Shown one piece after another: positions 1 through 8,653 of a DNA stretch of 64,000 nucleotides. Below the pieces are notes generated by a model. The model did not search any database. It worked only from the letters and a program-made list of their open reading frames with translations, and was not told the DNA's origin. Position numbers and translations under genes: made by a program. Origin of the DNA: Berkiella_A sp963976875 (lineage in GTDB: Bacteria > Pseudomonadota > Gammaproteobacteria > Berkiellales > Berkiellaceae); NCBI GenBank assembly GCA_963976875.1, contig CAXBML010000011.1, positions 1-64,000 of the forward strand, written 5' to 3'. The stretch's first letter is position 1, and every line of letters begins with the position of its first letter.

Positions 1-261
1 AACAATAATCTTCATCAATTTAAATATGCAACTGTGTCGTTGACCGTACGCTTACCATGGCTAAAGGTAACTTAACACTAATTTTTTTTGAAGTTAAAAG
101 CTTCTGGATGCTAAACAAAGCCTAAAGTTTTAAGCTCTCAGTTATTTGTGTATAAAAAACAACCCCTTAGACCGTAAAGCGCTCTATTTTATTGCATACA
201 TAATCTATGGGATACTAATGGATTAATACTACCTATTTTTTGTATAGAGTAAGAGACTTGA

Positions 262-915
262 TCATCCCGAAACTTTTATCTTTTTTGCTATATTTTTTAA
301 CTTAGTCTGTACTTGTGATTTTGGTACTTTACATATATTTTGAAAGATATCGACATCCAAATTATTAGAGCCAATTGATTTTTCAATCTCTTTCCTGAGG
401 AACACCCATAATGCAGCGGTTACCTTAACGTCATCTAATGCCCGATGATCTTGGTGAGTTTTTTTACTATTAAATTTAATATATTGCTTAAGGGTTACTA
501 ACTTATGATTTGTCACATCTAAAATTATTCTACGTGATAATAATAGAGTACACAGAATTGAGTTTGGAACCTCTAACTTTGATCTTCCCATTTCTGCAAA
601 AAGAAATTGGCGATCAAAGGATGCATTGTGGGCTAGGATGGGACGCCTATCAATAAACTCATGTAATTTCGACATAACTATTTCTGGCTTAGGTTGCCCC
701 TTTAGCATTGAATTGGTAATTCCTGTTAATTCTGTAATACAGGGAGAAATAGAAGTTCCTGGATAGCATAACTGTGAAAATGTTTCTGTTACTTGATTAC
801 CTTTAACTAAGGCGGCTCCTACTTCAATCACTCTCTCATATTGCGCTGATAGACCTGTAGTTTCAAAGTCTAAAATTACGACTTCATCCAAAGATTTTTC
901 GAGCTTGTTTTCCAT
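262..915 (-). CDS. DnaQ-like DEDDh 3'-5' exonuclease
   Basis: A 217-residue single-domain exonuclease of the RNase T/DnaQ (DEDDh) superfamily, which removes nucleotides from 3' ends using two metal ions. The three motifs are visible: ExoI as LDFETTGL with D16 and E18, ExoII as AHNASFD near residue 100, and ExoIII as HQDHRALDD near residue 155, where the HxxxxD spacing marks the DEDDh class. The protein is slightly shorter than E. coli DnaQ (243 residues) and has no obvious clamp-binding tail. It may therefore be a stand-alone repair or RNA-trimming exonuclease rather than the replicative epsilon subunit. The gene stands alone, and the ATG at 915 gives the full domain. The family assignment is firm; the substrate is not known. 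Confidence 0.85.
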   Translation of the reverse strand: MENKLEKSLDEVVILDFETTGLSAQYERVIEVGAALVKGNQVTETFSQLCYPGTSISPCITELTGITNSMLKGQPKPEIVMSKLHEFIDRRPILAHNASFDRQFLFAEMGRSKLEVPNSILCTLLLSRRIILDVTNHKLVTLKQYIKFNSKKTHQDHRALDDVKVTAALWVFLRKEIEKSIGSNNLDVDIFQNICKVPKSQVQTKLKNIAKKIKVSG

Positions 916-1054
916 TCAGTAATAATAGCCTTTATTATAAAAATATTTGATGCGATTAATCAGTAGTTCATTTTAACAACTCTCATACCATTCAAAGATA
1001 ATCAAAAGAGTACTAATTGGGGCATAATTTTAAATCCTACTAATCCTTTACCTA

Positions 1055-1897
1055 TCAGAGCAAATTATTTATTCTCTCTATATCAGATTCCAAGAGTACA
1101 AACTCAAATATGGCTAAATCTTCTTTCATGTGAGCATCTGAAGTGGTTCCTGTTAGAGGGGCTACGCCTATCTGAGTTAAGTATCGAAACAATATTTGAG
1201 CTGGTGTCTTATTATTTGATAATGCGATGGCCTCAATCAATGGGGACTGCAGAAAATCTCGGTTTGCTGTTAATGTCCAAAAACTTTGATATATAATATC
1301 ATTTTCAAAACACCATTTCCGTATTTCCTTATCGAAGTCTGTTGTTTTATAGAATCTGTTCTGTAAGACAGATGGTTTAACTCTAGCATCGTCGTAAAGT
1401 TTCTTTAGTTTTTCTAAATCATAACAATTACTTATACCCAATTGTTTTGCACCAGAGTTACTATGAATATCCTCCATACCGCCCCAGGCCTCAATGGTTT
1501 CATCGTGGGTATCTAACATCGAGTGAAGAATCAAAGAATCCAGGTAATCTGTTCCTAGGTTTTTTTGTGAAGACAAAAACGACTTCCAGACCTGTTCTTG
1601 AAGGCTTGATTTTGGATTGTAGGGAATGGTATCGGGATCCTGGCCTGAAATAGGTGTAAATTTAGTTTGTAAAAATATCTGATCTCGGGAAATGCCCTCT
1701 TTCTCTAATTTATTCAGTGCCTCCCCAACACCAGGCTCAAAATAATGTCTAGGTTGGCATGCCGTATCAATGCCTCGAAAACCTAGTTTTATGGCTTTAT
1801 AGACAAGAGAAGCTGTCTTCACTTTCTTCCAAGCTGTACCATAGATAATCTTAGGCATCTTAATGCCGCTCTTCATCCTTATATATCTATCGTCCAT
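1055..1897 (-). CDS. Aldo/keto reductase family oxidoreductase
   Basis: A 280-residue (beta/alpha)8 NADPH-dependent oxidoreductase that interconverts carbonyls and alcohols in the cytoplasm. The tetrad is seen as Asp in RGIDTA, Tyr in RHYFEPGVGEAL, Lys in LQTKFTP and His in LILHSM, followed by the family signature QLGISNCY. The ATG at 1897 is chosen because GGAGG lies 6-7 bases upstream; an in-frame TTG at 1909 would place that Shine-Dalgarno inside the coding sequence. The C-terminus (ESDIERINNLL) is close to the usual family end but stops a little short. No neighbour suggests a substrate. Family call firm, physiological role unknown. Confidence 0.88.
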   Translation of the reverse strand: MDDRYIRMKSGIKMPKIIYGTAWKKVKTASLVYKAIKLGFRGIDTACQPRHYFEPGVGEALNKLEKEGISRDQIFLQTKFTPISGQDPDTIPYNPKSSLQEQVWKSFLSSQKNLGTDYLDSLILHSMLDTHDETIEAWGGMEDIHSNSGAKQLGISNCYDLEKLKKLYDDARVKPSVLQNRFYKTTDFDKEIRKWCFENDIIYQSFWTLTANRDFLQSPLIEAIALSNNKTPAQILFRYLTQIGVAPLTGTTSDAHMKEDLAIFEFVLLESDIERINNLL

Positions 1898-2081
1898 TAT
1901 TTCCTCCAATTTACTTCCGACCTTCTGCTGTTCGGCTAAACAACTTGGTTAAATAAGTTAGTATTCACTAATCCAGACCTTTACTATAAAAAAACTACTA
2001 AATTTAATGATATAATTTTTTTAGTTAAGCTATGTAACCAATTATAATGGCCTATAGATTGTTTGTTATTTTGTCTATGCT

Positions 2082-2530
2082 TCAGTTCCACCACGTAAGA
2101 GAAACTAAAAAATTAATTGCTCCTTGATCAAAACGCTTCCTAATTGGCTTACGGGGATTATCTCTAATAATCATAAAAGGCTCAATGTATTTTACTCCCA
2201 ATGCGGTTGTACTAGAAATTGAACCGTGACCAATTTTTATTCCCTGCATTATTGTTGCATGGTTATCTATACAAACCTATTTTCAATAACTGTTTTCTCT
2301 TTGCTTACAACTAACACCAGGGGTCATAAGAGCGAATTTCCTAATATTCAGCTTGTCATTCATAAAATCAAACAAATAAAGAACATTCTTTTCAAAGTTA
2401 TGAACGTCAGTTGGATCATCATAGTAAGTATAATCTCCCATAGTAATTTGAGGACTTTTAACTATATTTTTTAAAAAGCAATTTCAGTCACAGTCTCTAT
2501 TAAGAATTTTATATTAGGGTTCGGATACAT
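2082..2530 (-). pseudogene. Decayed Vat/CatB-type hexapeptide acetyltransferase
   Basis: Read on the minus strand, three blocks match the family of streptogramin and chloramphenicol O-acetyltransferases with left-handed beta-helices. The first is an N-terminal MYPNPNIKF block starting at the ATG at 2530. The second, after a one-base frameshift in a T/A homopolymer near 2465, runs through MGDYTYYDDP and NFEKNVLYLFDF. The third runs through IMQGIKIGHG, a degenerate proline-Tyr/Phe-x-I-x-x-x-NP block (EPFMIIRDNPRKPIRKRF) and a final TWWN. The middle of the gene, including the NGANHRMDG catalytic His region, is missing, and stop codons follow RENSY. I see enough to call the family but not the substrate. 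The gene cannot make an active enzyme. Confidence 0.8.
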
Positions 2531-2594
2531 TTTTTGCAACAATATCATGTTCACATGATGATTTATTACGTATTTCTTGCTATTATTTCTGGTA

Positions 2595-2657
2595 GCAACT
2601 GAAGCCAAGATGAACATATTAGTTTCACCTTCAGGATTACACCAGCGCTTCAGTTGC
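2595..2657 (+). repeat. Dispersed 64-bp repeat, copy A
   Basis: This 63-bp element begins GCAACTGAAGC and ends GCTTCAGTTGC-like (GCGCTTCAGTTGC), giving terminal inverted repeats of about 11 bp. It contains AGTTTCACC and GGATTACAC internally. The same terminal repeats and internal GGATTACAC block occur at 35438-35501 and, inverted, at 48752-48816. It lies just upstream of the broken acetyltransferase gene. No target duplication is evident. The size and ends fit a very small MITE-like or palindromic intergenic repeat. Confidence 0.75.
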
Positions 2658-3225
2658 CCTAGCATCAATACAACTTTCACTCCAGCAACAAACCATATTC
2701 TTAACTTGCACTACTGTTTTCTTCGACAGAATACTGATGAATATCACCAGAATGATAGTTTAAACGCTCTCGTCTTACCGTTACAATTCTCGAATAAAAT
2801 GAAGAGTAATATCCAGCAACCTGACAAATGATGTTTGAACTAAAATGTTAGTCGATAGCAAACGCCTCTCCCCTGTACGTAATACTGAATCAACCCAAAC
2901 GGTACCCCTTCAATACTGCTTTCCCTGTCTTGGAAAAGTTTATCTCTAATTAAACTTCGATTTTGCTTAAAGGAAAAGGCTTGCCATCAATAGTCAAAAC
3001 AGTATCTATTCATTCAATCTCTTGATCGGCAAGAATGGTATTATTGAACCTAGTAGATGCCCCGATAATGCTGGCAAAGAAATGTCGATGTATATAATTT
3101 CTTTCATCTTCATGAAAGATTTTGAAGCTGAGCATACTTTTGCACAAAAAGGTTTTAACCCTTACTAATGCAAGCAGATTTACTTACAAGCGTTTTTTCT
3201 GAACTCATGCTTTAAATGTGCCATT

Positions 3226-3500
3226 AATTATAGCTCAATATGGCACAGTTAGAGATTGTGTAGAAATTTGCTACTTTTCTGACGTATTCTGATATATTTG
3301 TGATGTTTTCGTTAACCCAATTTTGCAGATTTTCCTTAGTAGACACCAACGTGACATCTGGCTCTGCTCTTACACCTTTTGCCGTATATTATTGCAACCT
3401 TGATTGAAAGGCGCCTAAAATATTAGTTAACTTATCTATCATTTTTTTCACGCACGATTGTGCTAGCACTACGCTTTTGCTCTTTTTGACGGTTATGTGA
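3226..3500 (-). pseudogene. Possible remnant of an unrecognised gene
   Basis: About 90 minus-strand codons read through with a single TAA (near 3390) and a protein-like composition, including the stretch PDVTLVSTKENLQNW and ending FYTISNCAILSYN before a stop at 3226. Upstream of roughly 3470 the sense continues only in another frame. I do not recognise the protein. With only one stop in this length in an AT-rich region, decay of a former gene is plausible but unproven. The rest of 2658-3545 shows no gene I can support on either strand. Confidence 0.25.
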
Positions 3501-3545
3501 GTATCCTAGATCATTTTCTAATCTTTAAAAAACGACAAATACAAA

Positions 3546-4001
3546 CTAAAGGCTGCGAATGACACCTGTGACAACCCCCCAAACTGTAAAGTCCTGATCA
3601 GCAGACACAGTAATTGAAGAATAATTTTTATTTTCGGCATCTAGTCTTATAAGATTATTAGGTAATTTTTTTATACGTTTTACCGTTAACTCCCCATCCA
3701 GCGCAGCAATAATAATTTTACCATCGCTCGGCTCTCTTGATCTATCTATAACTAATAAATCTCCCGGAAACATGCCAATACCCGTCATTGAGTCTCCTTC
3801 GACTTTTACAAAAAATGTTGAAGGGGGATTTTTTATCATTAAATCATTTAAATCTAATGTTTTGTCTAAATGGTCATCTGCAGGGGAAGGGAAACCAGCT
3901 CTGATTTTACTTAAAAATAGAGGAAGCGGAATAGATGTAAACTCCTCTTTGCAGGTCAATATATGTTGTGAAATTTGATAATGATTAGTTGAGGTTGTCA
4001 T
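3546..4001 (-). CDS. umuD: UmuD-like S24 self-cleaving protein
   Basis: A 151-residue LexA/UmuD-type protein. In the family, RecA-stimulated self-cleavage produces UmuD', the partner of the error-prone polymerase UmuC in SOS mutagenesis. The cleavage site reads AGFPSP with the scissile Ala35-Gly36. The catalytic Ser71 lies in EGDSM and Lys108 in LTVKR, at the expected 37-residue spacing. The ATG at 4001 follows the umuC stop by two bases and has AAGGCG upstream. A longer reading frame starting at 4082 would lie inside umuC and is rejected. The order here is umuC then umuD, the reverse of the enteric umuDC operon. Confidence 0.92.
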   Translation of the reverse strand: MTTSTNHYQISQHILTCKEEFTSIPLPLFLSKIRAGFPSPADDHLDKTLDLNDLMIKNPPSTFFVKVEGDSMTGIGMFPGDLLVIDRSREPSDGKIIIAALDGELTVKRIKKLPNNLIRLDAENKNYSSITVSADQDFTVWGVVTGVIRSL

Positions 4002-4003
4002 TT

Positions 4004-5287
4004 TTATTTCGCCTTTACAATAGGAAGGTCTGACCATTTTGTTGTATAAGAAGGAGACAGGTTTGAGCTTGACATCTTCCATCCTGCCGCTGTTTTTTCA
4101 CATCCATATTGCAATGTACCCTTGCCATACCGTAAATTAATTAAATCTAATGCCTTCATAAGCTTTGGGTCAGATTGCAGATTAGGCTCTAATAAACTTA
4201 ATTGTTGCATTTTGTTGTCTCGTATATCATAAAGCATTATGCCAGCCTTTTTATAGCGATAACCTTGCTTGTACACATGCTTTAATCCTTCGACAGCATA
4301 TTTTAATAATACGGATGTTTCATCGGTAGGCTGGGGTAATACTTGGTATGAGCCTTTCCCATATTGCGTATCATGATTCCTGAAAGGATTTGTACGAATA
4401 CTTACATATATCCCCATACACATAGAATCTTGCTTGCGTAATTTGGCTGCTGCATTTGCTGTATGGTGGCTGATAGCTGAGCGCAGAGCTTGCCATTCAG
4501 TTTGTAAAGTGCCAAAAGATCTTGAACAAACAATTTCTTTTTTAGGCGCCGGCTCATGTTCAAAGTCAAAGCAAGCCTCATTATTTAGTTCATATACAGT
4601 TCGTAGCATAATCACGCTAAACTTTTTTCTAATCCATGCTGGGTTTGCCAGCTTTAAGTCGTGTGCGGTTTTGATGTCATATACTTTAAGCTTCTCAGTC
4701 GACCGAGATCCAACACCCCAGATATTTTCGATGCTAATTTTAGGTAACAACCAGTTTTGTGTTTTTTTAGTGGTGAGATCAAATACCCCACTTGTTGCTA
4801 GCTTGTTTTTCTTCACATAATAGTTTGCTAATTTTGCCAGTGTTTTGGTCGTGCTAATGCCAACGCTAACTGGTAAGCCAATTTGTTGTCGTATTGTTTG
4901 GCGCAAATCTTGACCATATTCATTTAAATCTAGATTTTTATATTTTGTTAAATTTACGAATGCTTCATCAATAGAGTATATTTCAATTGTATCGCTGAAT
5001 TGCTCCAATATAACTGCCATGCGAGCAGACATATCTCCATATAGAGCATAATTTGAAGAAAAAACATGAATCCCATGCTTTTTTTCTAAATGCTTAAATT
5101 GAAAATATGGCTGCCCCATCTTGATGCCAATTTTTTTTGCTTCATCTGATCTTGCGACAGCACATCCGTCATTGTTTGAAAGAACAACAACCGGCTGCCC
5201 TTCAAGTTTAGGCTGAAACACCCGCTCACAAGAAACATAAAAATTATTACAGTCAACTATGGCTATAGTTTGAGACACGGGCTTCAT
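4004..5287 (-). CDS. umuC: DNA polymerase V catalytic subunit UmuC
   Basis: A 427-residue Y-family translesion polymerase. It starts with the nucleotide-binding AIVDCNNFYVSCER (metal ligand D12), has the palm motif YSIDEAF with paired acidic residues, and carries helix-hairpin-helix DNA contacts near IENIWGVGSRSTEKL. A C-terminal QLSLLEP fits the beta-clamp binding consensus QLSLF. Length matches E. coli UmuC (422). It is the first gene of a two-gene minus-strand operon with umuD, separated by two bases. A likely LexA box lies about 50 bp upstream. The product would work with UmuD' and RecA at stalled forks. Confidence 0.95.
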   Translation of the reverse strand: MKPVSQTIAIVDCNNFYVSCERVFQPKLEGQPVVVLSNNDGCAVARSDEAKKIGIKMGQPYFQFKHLEKKHGIHVFSSNYALYGDMSARMAVILEQFSDTIEIYSIDEAFVNLTKYKNLDLNEYGQDLRQTIRQQIGLPVSVGISTTKTLAKLANYYVKKNKLATSGVFDLTTKKTQNWLLPKISIENIWGVGSRSTEKLKVYDIKTAHDLKLANPAWIRKKFSVIMLRTVYELNNEACFDFEHEPAPKKEIVCSRSFGTLQTEWQALRSAISHHTANAAAKLRKQDSMCMGIYVSIRTNPFRNHDTQYGKGSYQVLPQPTDETSVLLKYAVEGLKHVYKQGYRYKKAGIMLYDIRDNKMQQLSLLEPNLQSDPKLMKALDLINLRYGKGTLQYGCEKTAAGWKMSSSNLSPSYTTKWSDLPIVKAK

Positions 5288-5335
5288 TCCAAAATAAATT
5301 GTCAGGTAACGATGACACTGGTAGAAAGCATAGCA

Positions 5336-5351
5336 TTTGTATACTTAACAG
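5336..5351 (-). promoter_or_regulatory. Candidate LexA (SOS) box upstream of umuC
   Basis: On the minus strand the sequence is CTGTTAAGTATACAAA. It matches the gammaproteobacterial LexA pattern CTG-N10-CAG except for a final A in place of G, with the typical AT-rich TATA core. It sits about 50 bp upstream of the umuC start, where an SOS operator would be expected. The rest of the 5288-5743 intergenic region shows no gene or other element I can support. Confidence 0.45.
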
Positions 5352-5743
5352 ACTTTCAATTTATAGCAGTTTCACAAGAATTGAAAGAAAGCGCCAACAT
5401 TAAGTTAGTTTGTTTTCACATCATGTTGAGCCTTTATATCTGCTCACATCTCTACTAGGGGTGATGAAACAACCATACTCATTTATGAGTTTATAATGAA
5501 CGGGACATTATGTCACAGCACCACAGGCTTTAAAAATCCTACCCAGAAAACACAGTGATAGATAGACAATCTTTATTTTCCGCATATAAGGTTATAATAT
5601 TATTTTGTTTCCATAGTATTTTATTATAGAAACACATTGTACACTAAGACTAAGCAGCCATAATCGTGAATATATAAATCTATTTCGTTCAATGCTGTGC
5701 GTTTTGCTAAAATGACGTAGGTATAGCTTGTTTTCAAACACCC

Positions 5744-6388
5744 ATGAAAATTAGGGCAATCTATAATATGGCGACATCATCACCAAGACAAAATTTATAT
5801 CTGTATATTATGCTAGCAATTGTTCTATGCGTACTAAGCTGGTCAGCAATAAACCCCAAAACATATTTCATTTGGTTTTTGGAGGTTTTACCTGTATTGA
5901 TTGCTATCCCTCTACTTTTTATTTTTTATCATAAATTCAAATTTTCAAATATAGTTTACTTTTTGATTTTCCTCCATGCCATTGTATTGATAATTGGAGG
6001 GCATTTTACATATGAAGATGTTCCACTATTTAACTGGCTAAAAGATAGTTTTAACTTATCTAGAAATTACTATGATAAAGTTGGGCATTTCATGCAAGGA
6101 TTTGTGCCTGCAATGATTATTAGAGAGATTTTATTGCGAAAGACTTCAATCAAACGTGACTGGATATTCACTTTTTTGATTACTTTTAGCTGCTTAGGCA
6201 TTAGTGCACTTTATGAAATATTTGAATGGCTTGTCGCGATTATATCAGGTGCTTCTGCTGACGCATTTCTGGGAATGCAAGGTGATATGTGGGACACACA
6301 AACCGATATGGCATGTGCATTAATTGGTGCAATTGTTGCGCAAACAGTTTTTGCCAAGTGGCATGATAGACAAATCAAAAATATGTGA
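5744..6388 (+). CDS. DUF2238 (YjdF-type) inner-membrane protein
   Basis: A 214-residue polytopic membrane protein with about six hydrophobic segments. Family-specific motifs are present: GGHFTYEDVPLFNWL, YYDKVGHFMQGFVPA, SALYEIFEW and FLGMQGDMWDTQTDM. These match E. coli YjdF (DUF2238), a family of unknown function. The ATG at 5744 lacks a clear ribosome site. The in-frame ATG at 5768, with TTAGGG about 10 bases upstream, gives a 206-residue product nearer the usual length and may be the real start. It appears to be a single gene upstream of the BON-domain cluster. Confidence 0.85.
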   Translation: MKIRAIYNMATSSPRQNLYLYIMLAIVLCVLSWSAINPKTYFIWFLEVLPVLIAIPLLFIFYHKFKFSNIVYFLIFLHAIVLIIGGHFTYEDVPLFNWLKDSFNLSRNYYDKVGHFMQGFVPAMIIREILLRKTSIKRDWIFTFLITFSCLGISALYEIFEWLVAIISGASADAFLGMQGDMWDTQTDMACALIGAIVAQTVFAKWHDRQIKNM

Positions 6389-6526
6389 CTTTTAATTTAA
6401 TGTAAGGCGCGTTCGTATTAAACCTTCACATGGCTGTAATTTGTACCTGTGTTCTTAACTAGTCTAATATTTAAAAATTACTGCTTACTTACTATAATAT
6501 AGTGATGAAGAGAGAGGAGGCCATTG

Positions 6527-7093
6527 ATGAAAATATACAAAGTGCTGATTATAAGTTTAGCTTTAAGCTCACAGCCAATATGGGCAAAATCTGATGGACC
6601 ATTTGAAAAGATTGGAGAAAAGCTAGATAAAACCATAGAAAGTACGGTAGATTATACCTACATCGTCTCTGAACTTGCTAATGATCCATTATTAAATCCG
6701 TTAGATATTAAAGTTAAAATAGAAGGTGATACTGCAATTTTGAATGGTATAGTGGCTACAGATATTCAATATGACAGAGCCATAACCATTGTATCGAGTT
6801 TAAATAAAATCGAAGATGTAAATACAGAGAATTTCAAAATTGAGAAAAGTCAATCAGTTATAGATGACATGGCCACCACAGCTAAAATCAAGGGTAAATT
6901 GATTAAGTTAAAATTTGTCAATGGATTAGACACTAGCCTATGGCCATTAAAAATTGAAACTAAGAATGGAAAAGTGTTTTTAACGGGTGAAATAAAGTCT
7001 AACGCTGATAGTTTAGAGATCCAAAAAGTAATACGCTCCACCAAAGGTGTCTCGAGTGTTCATTTTGATATAAAAATAGTCGGCAAGGAGTAA
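6527..7093 (+). CDS. Exported BON-domain protein
   Basis: A 188-residue periplasmic protein. An N-terminal signal peptide (KIYKVLIISLALSSQPIWA) is followed by two BON domains, roughly residues 45-105 and 110-185. Each contains the valine- and glycine-rich core (AILNGIVATD, VFLTGEIKS) typical of phospholipid-binding OsmY-like proteins. GGAGG at 6516-6520 ideally precedes the ATG at 6527; an in-frame TTG at 6524 is less likely. A TATAAT at 6493-6498 could be the -10 box. It is followed after 7 bases by a DUF1328 gene, so co-transcription is likely. The role is probably in envelope integrity or stress, inferred from family. Confidence 0.88.
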   Translation: MKIYKVLIISLALSSQPIWAKSDGPFEKIGEKLDKTIESTVDYTYIVSELANDPLLNPLDIKVKIEGDTAILNGIVATDIQYDRAITIVSSLNKIEDVNTENFKIEKSQSVIDDMATTAKIKGKLIKLKFVNGLDTSLWPLKIETKNGKVFLTGEIKSNADSLEIQKVIRSTKGVSSVHFDIKIVGKE

Positions 7094-7100
7094 AACAGAG

Positions 7101-7289
7101 ATGCTGATACGATGGGTCATTATTTTTGCGGTAATCGCTTTAATTGCTGGTGTTTTAGGATTTACTGGCATTGCTGCAACTGCAGCTAGTATTGCTCGAA
7201 TAATATTTTATATTTTTTGTGTGTTATTTTTGTTTGGCCTGGTATATTACTTGGCCACAGGCAGAAAACCACCACCGCCTAATATCTAA
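7101..7289 (+). CDS. DUF1328 small membrane protein (YtjA-like)
   Basis: A 62-residue two-helix inner-membrane protein matching the DUF1328/YtjA family: an N-terminal LIRWVIIFAVIALIAGVLGF, an alanine-rich turn GIAATAASIAR, a second hydrophobic helix, and a short polar tail with KPPPP. It begins 7 bases after the BON-domain gene and ends 18 bases before the DUF2254 gene, so the three envelope genes look like one operon. BON and DUF1328 genes are often neighbours in stress-responsive clusters of proteobacteria. Function unknown. Confidence 0.9.
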   Translation: MLIRWVIIFAVIALIAGVLGFTGIAATAASIARIIFYIFCVLFLFGLVYYLATGRKPPPPNI

Positions 7290-7307
7290 TATTTTGTGTT
7301 TTGATCA

Positions 7308-8621
7308 ATGATAATTAATACATACTTAAGAGAAAAATTATTTTTAAACTATTGGATCGTTCCAGTCTTGGTTGTTTTGCTCTTTGGTATACTCTCTATT
7401 TACACATTGTATCTCGATACATTTATTTATGAATTATGGTTAAGCGATTCTGCTGTTTTTATTCATAAAGATAGTGCACAAGCTGTTTTATCAACAATTG
7501 CTGCATCCGTTATAACTGTGACATCGGTTGTTTTTTCTATAACCGTTCTAATCTTATCTATTGCGAGCAATCAGTTAGGTCCAAGGTTAATACCTAACTT
7601 TATAAAACAAGGCACAACACAATTTGTCATTGGACTCTTTATAGGGACTTTTGTTTTTTGCATTTGTATACTCAGCACTATCAATCCCAGCACACCTATT
7701 CCTCATCTATCCATTATATTAAGTATGATACTTGGAATCAGTTGTTTTTTAATACTTATTTATTTTATACATTATATTTGCCGATCCATACAGGTTGAAT
7801 ATGTTTTAGAAAATATATTAAAAGAATTCAAGCAGCTAATTAATGTCGAACTTGAAAGTCAAAAATTGAAATATAACACTTATGAAAATAGTTACAATAA
7901 AAATAATCTGCCAAAATTAAAAAAACAGGTTATCTCTGAGGAGCATGGATACCTACAAAACATAGACTTAGATCAACTTTTGTCAATTTGTGATAAAAAT
8001 AATATTACCGTTGAGTTATTAGTTCAATCAGGCAACTTCTTAAAATCAAATATTGTTATGTTCTACATTTACCATGAGGAAAGTTTGCCAGAAAATATAA
8101 GCCAAGATCTGTTAAAGTGCTTTAGAATAGGTAGCCAGCGGTCAACAACCCAAGATATAGAGTTTATTTTTGAACAAATGGCAGAAATTGGTATCAGAGC
8201 ATTGTCTCCTAGCTTAAATAATCCATATACAGCTATTTTATGCTTAGATTTCATAGCAGAAAGTTTAATCCTTTTAGCGCAAACTGATTTGCCTCCTACA
8301 ATCTTAATGAGCAAAAAACAATCTTCTGGACTTATCTTATCCCGAACGAATCACAAGGAAATTATAAAGAAAGCATTTGACCGCTTTCGACAACAAGCAG
8401 TAAACGACTTATCCGTATCTATTAAGTTTATGCAGATTATAGAAGAAGTTATCAAGTGCAGTCAAAATCAATACATTAAAAAATATTTATTGACTCATGC
8501 TAAACTATTATATGAAGCTCAAGAAAGTAAAATAAAAAATTCTACTGATTTAAGTGATTTAAAAAAAAGCTTAAATAAAATTAATAAATCCCTCAACACA
8601 AAAGATGTCACCACTGTATAG
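7308..8621 (+). CDS. DUF2254 predicted membrane protein
   Basis: A 437-residue membrane protein. The N-terminal 165 residues hold about four transmembrane helices, including the family signature VITVTSVVFSITVLILSIASNQLGPRL. A large polar C-terminal domain follows, with the conserved DIEFIFEQMAEIGIRALSPSLNNPYTA block. This layout is that of DUF2254, a proteobacterial family of unknown function. It closes the BON-DUF1328-DUF2254 run. The last 40 residues are lysine-rich and look disordered. Start: ATG 7308, with no strong ribosome site visible, perhaps translated after the preceding gene. Confidence 0.87.
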   Translation: MIINTYLREKLFLNYWIVPVLVVLLFGILSIYTLYLDTFIYELWLSDSAVFIHKDSAQAVLSTIAASVITVTSVVFSITVLILSIASNQLGPRLIPNFIKQGTTQFVIGLFIGTFVFCICILSTINPSTPIPHLSIILSMILGISCFLILIYFIHYICRSIQVEYVLENILKEFKQLINVELESQKLKYNTYENSYNKNNLPKLKKQVISEEHGYLQNIDLDQLLSICDKNNITVELLVQSGNFLKSNIVMFYIYHEESLPENISQDLLKCFRIGSQRSTTQDIEFIFEQMAEIGIRALSPSLNNPYTAILCLDFIAESLILLAQTDLPPTILMSKKQSSGLILSRTNHKEIIKKAFDRFRQQAVNDLSVSIKFMQIIEEVIKCSQNQYIKKYLLTHAKLLYEAQESKIKNSTDLSDLKKSLNKINKSLNTKDVTTV

Positions 8622-8653
8622 CCACCAAAAGCTATGCAATGAATTTAGAATAT

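Noticed and set aside
1447..1653. Plus-strand frame opposite the aldo/keto reductase.
   Set aside because: It lies fully inside the catalytic-domain coding sequence of the minus strand gene.
2870..3130. Second decayed gene between 2870 and 3130 on the minus strand.
   Set aside because: About 90 codons contain three or four stops, near the random expectation, and no family motif is recognised.
5270..5458. Small plus-strand frame upstream of umuC.
   Set aside because: No ribosome site and no protein-like pattern; part overlaps the proposed LexA box region.
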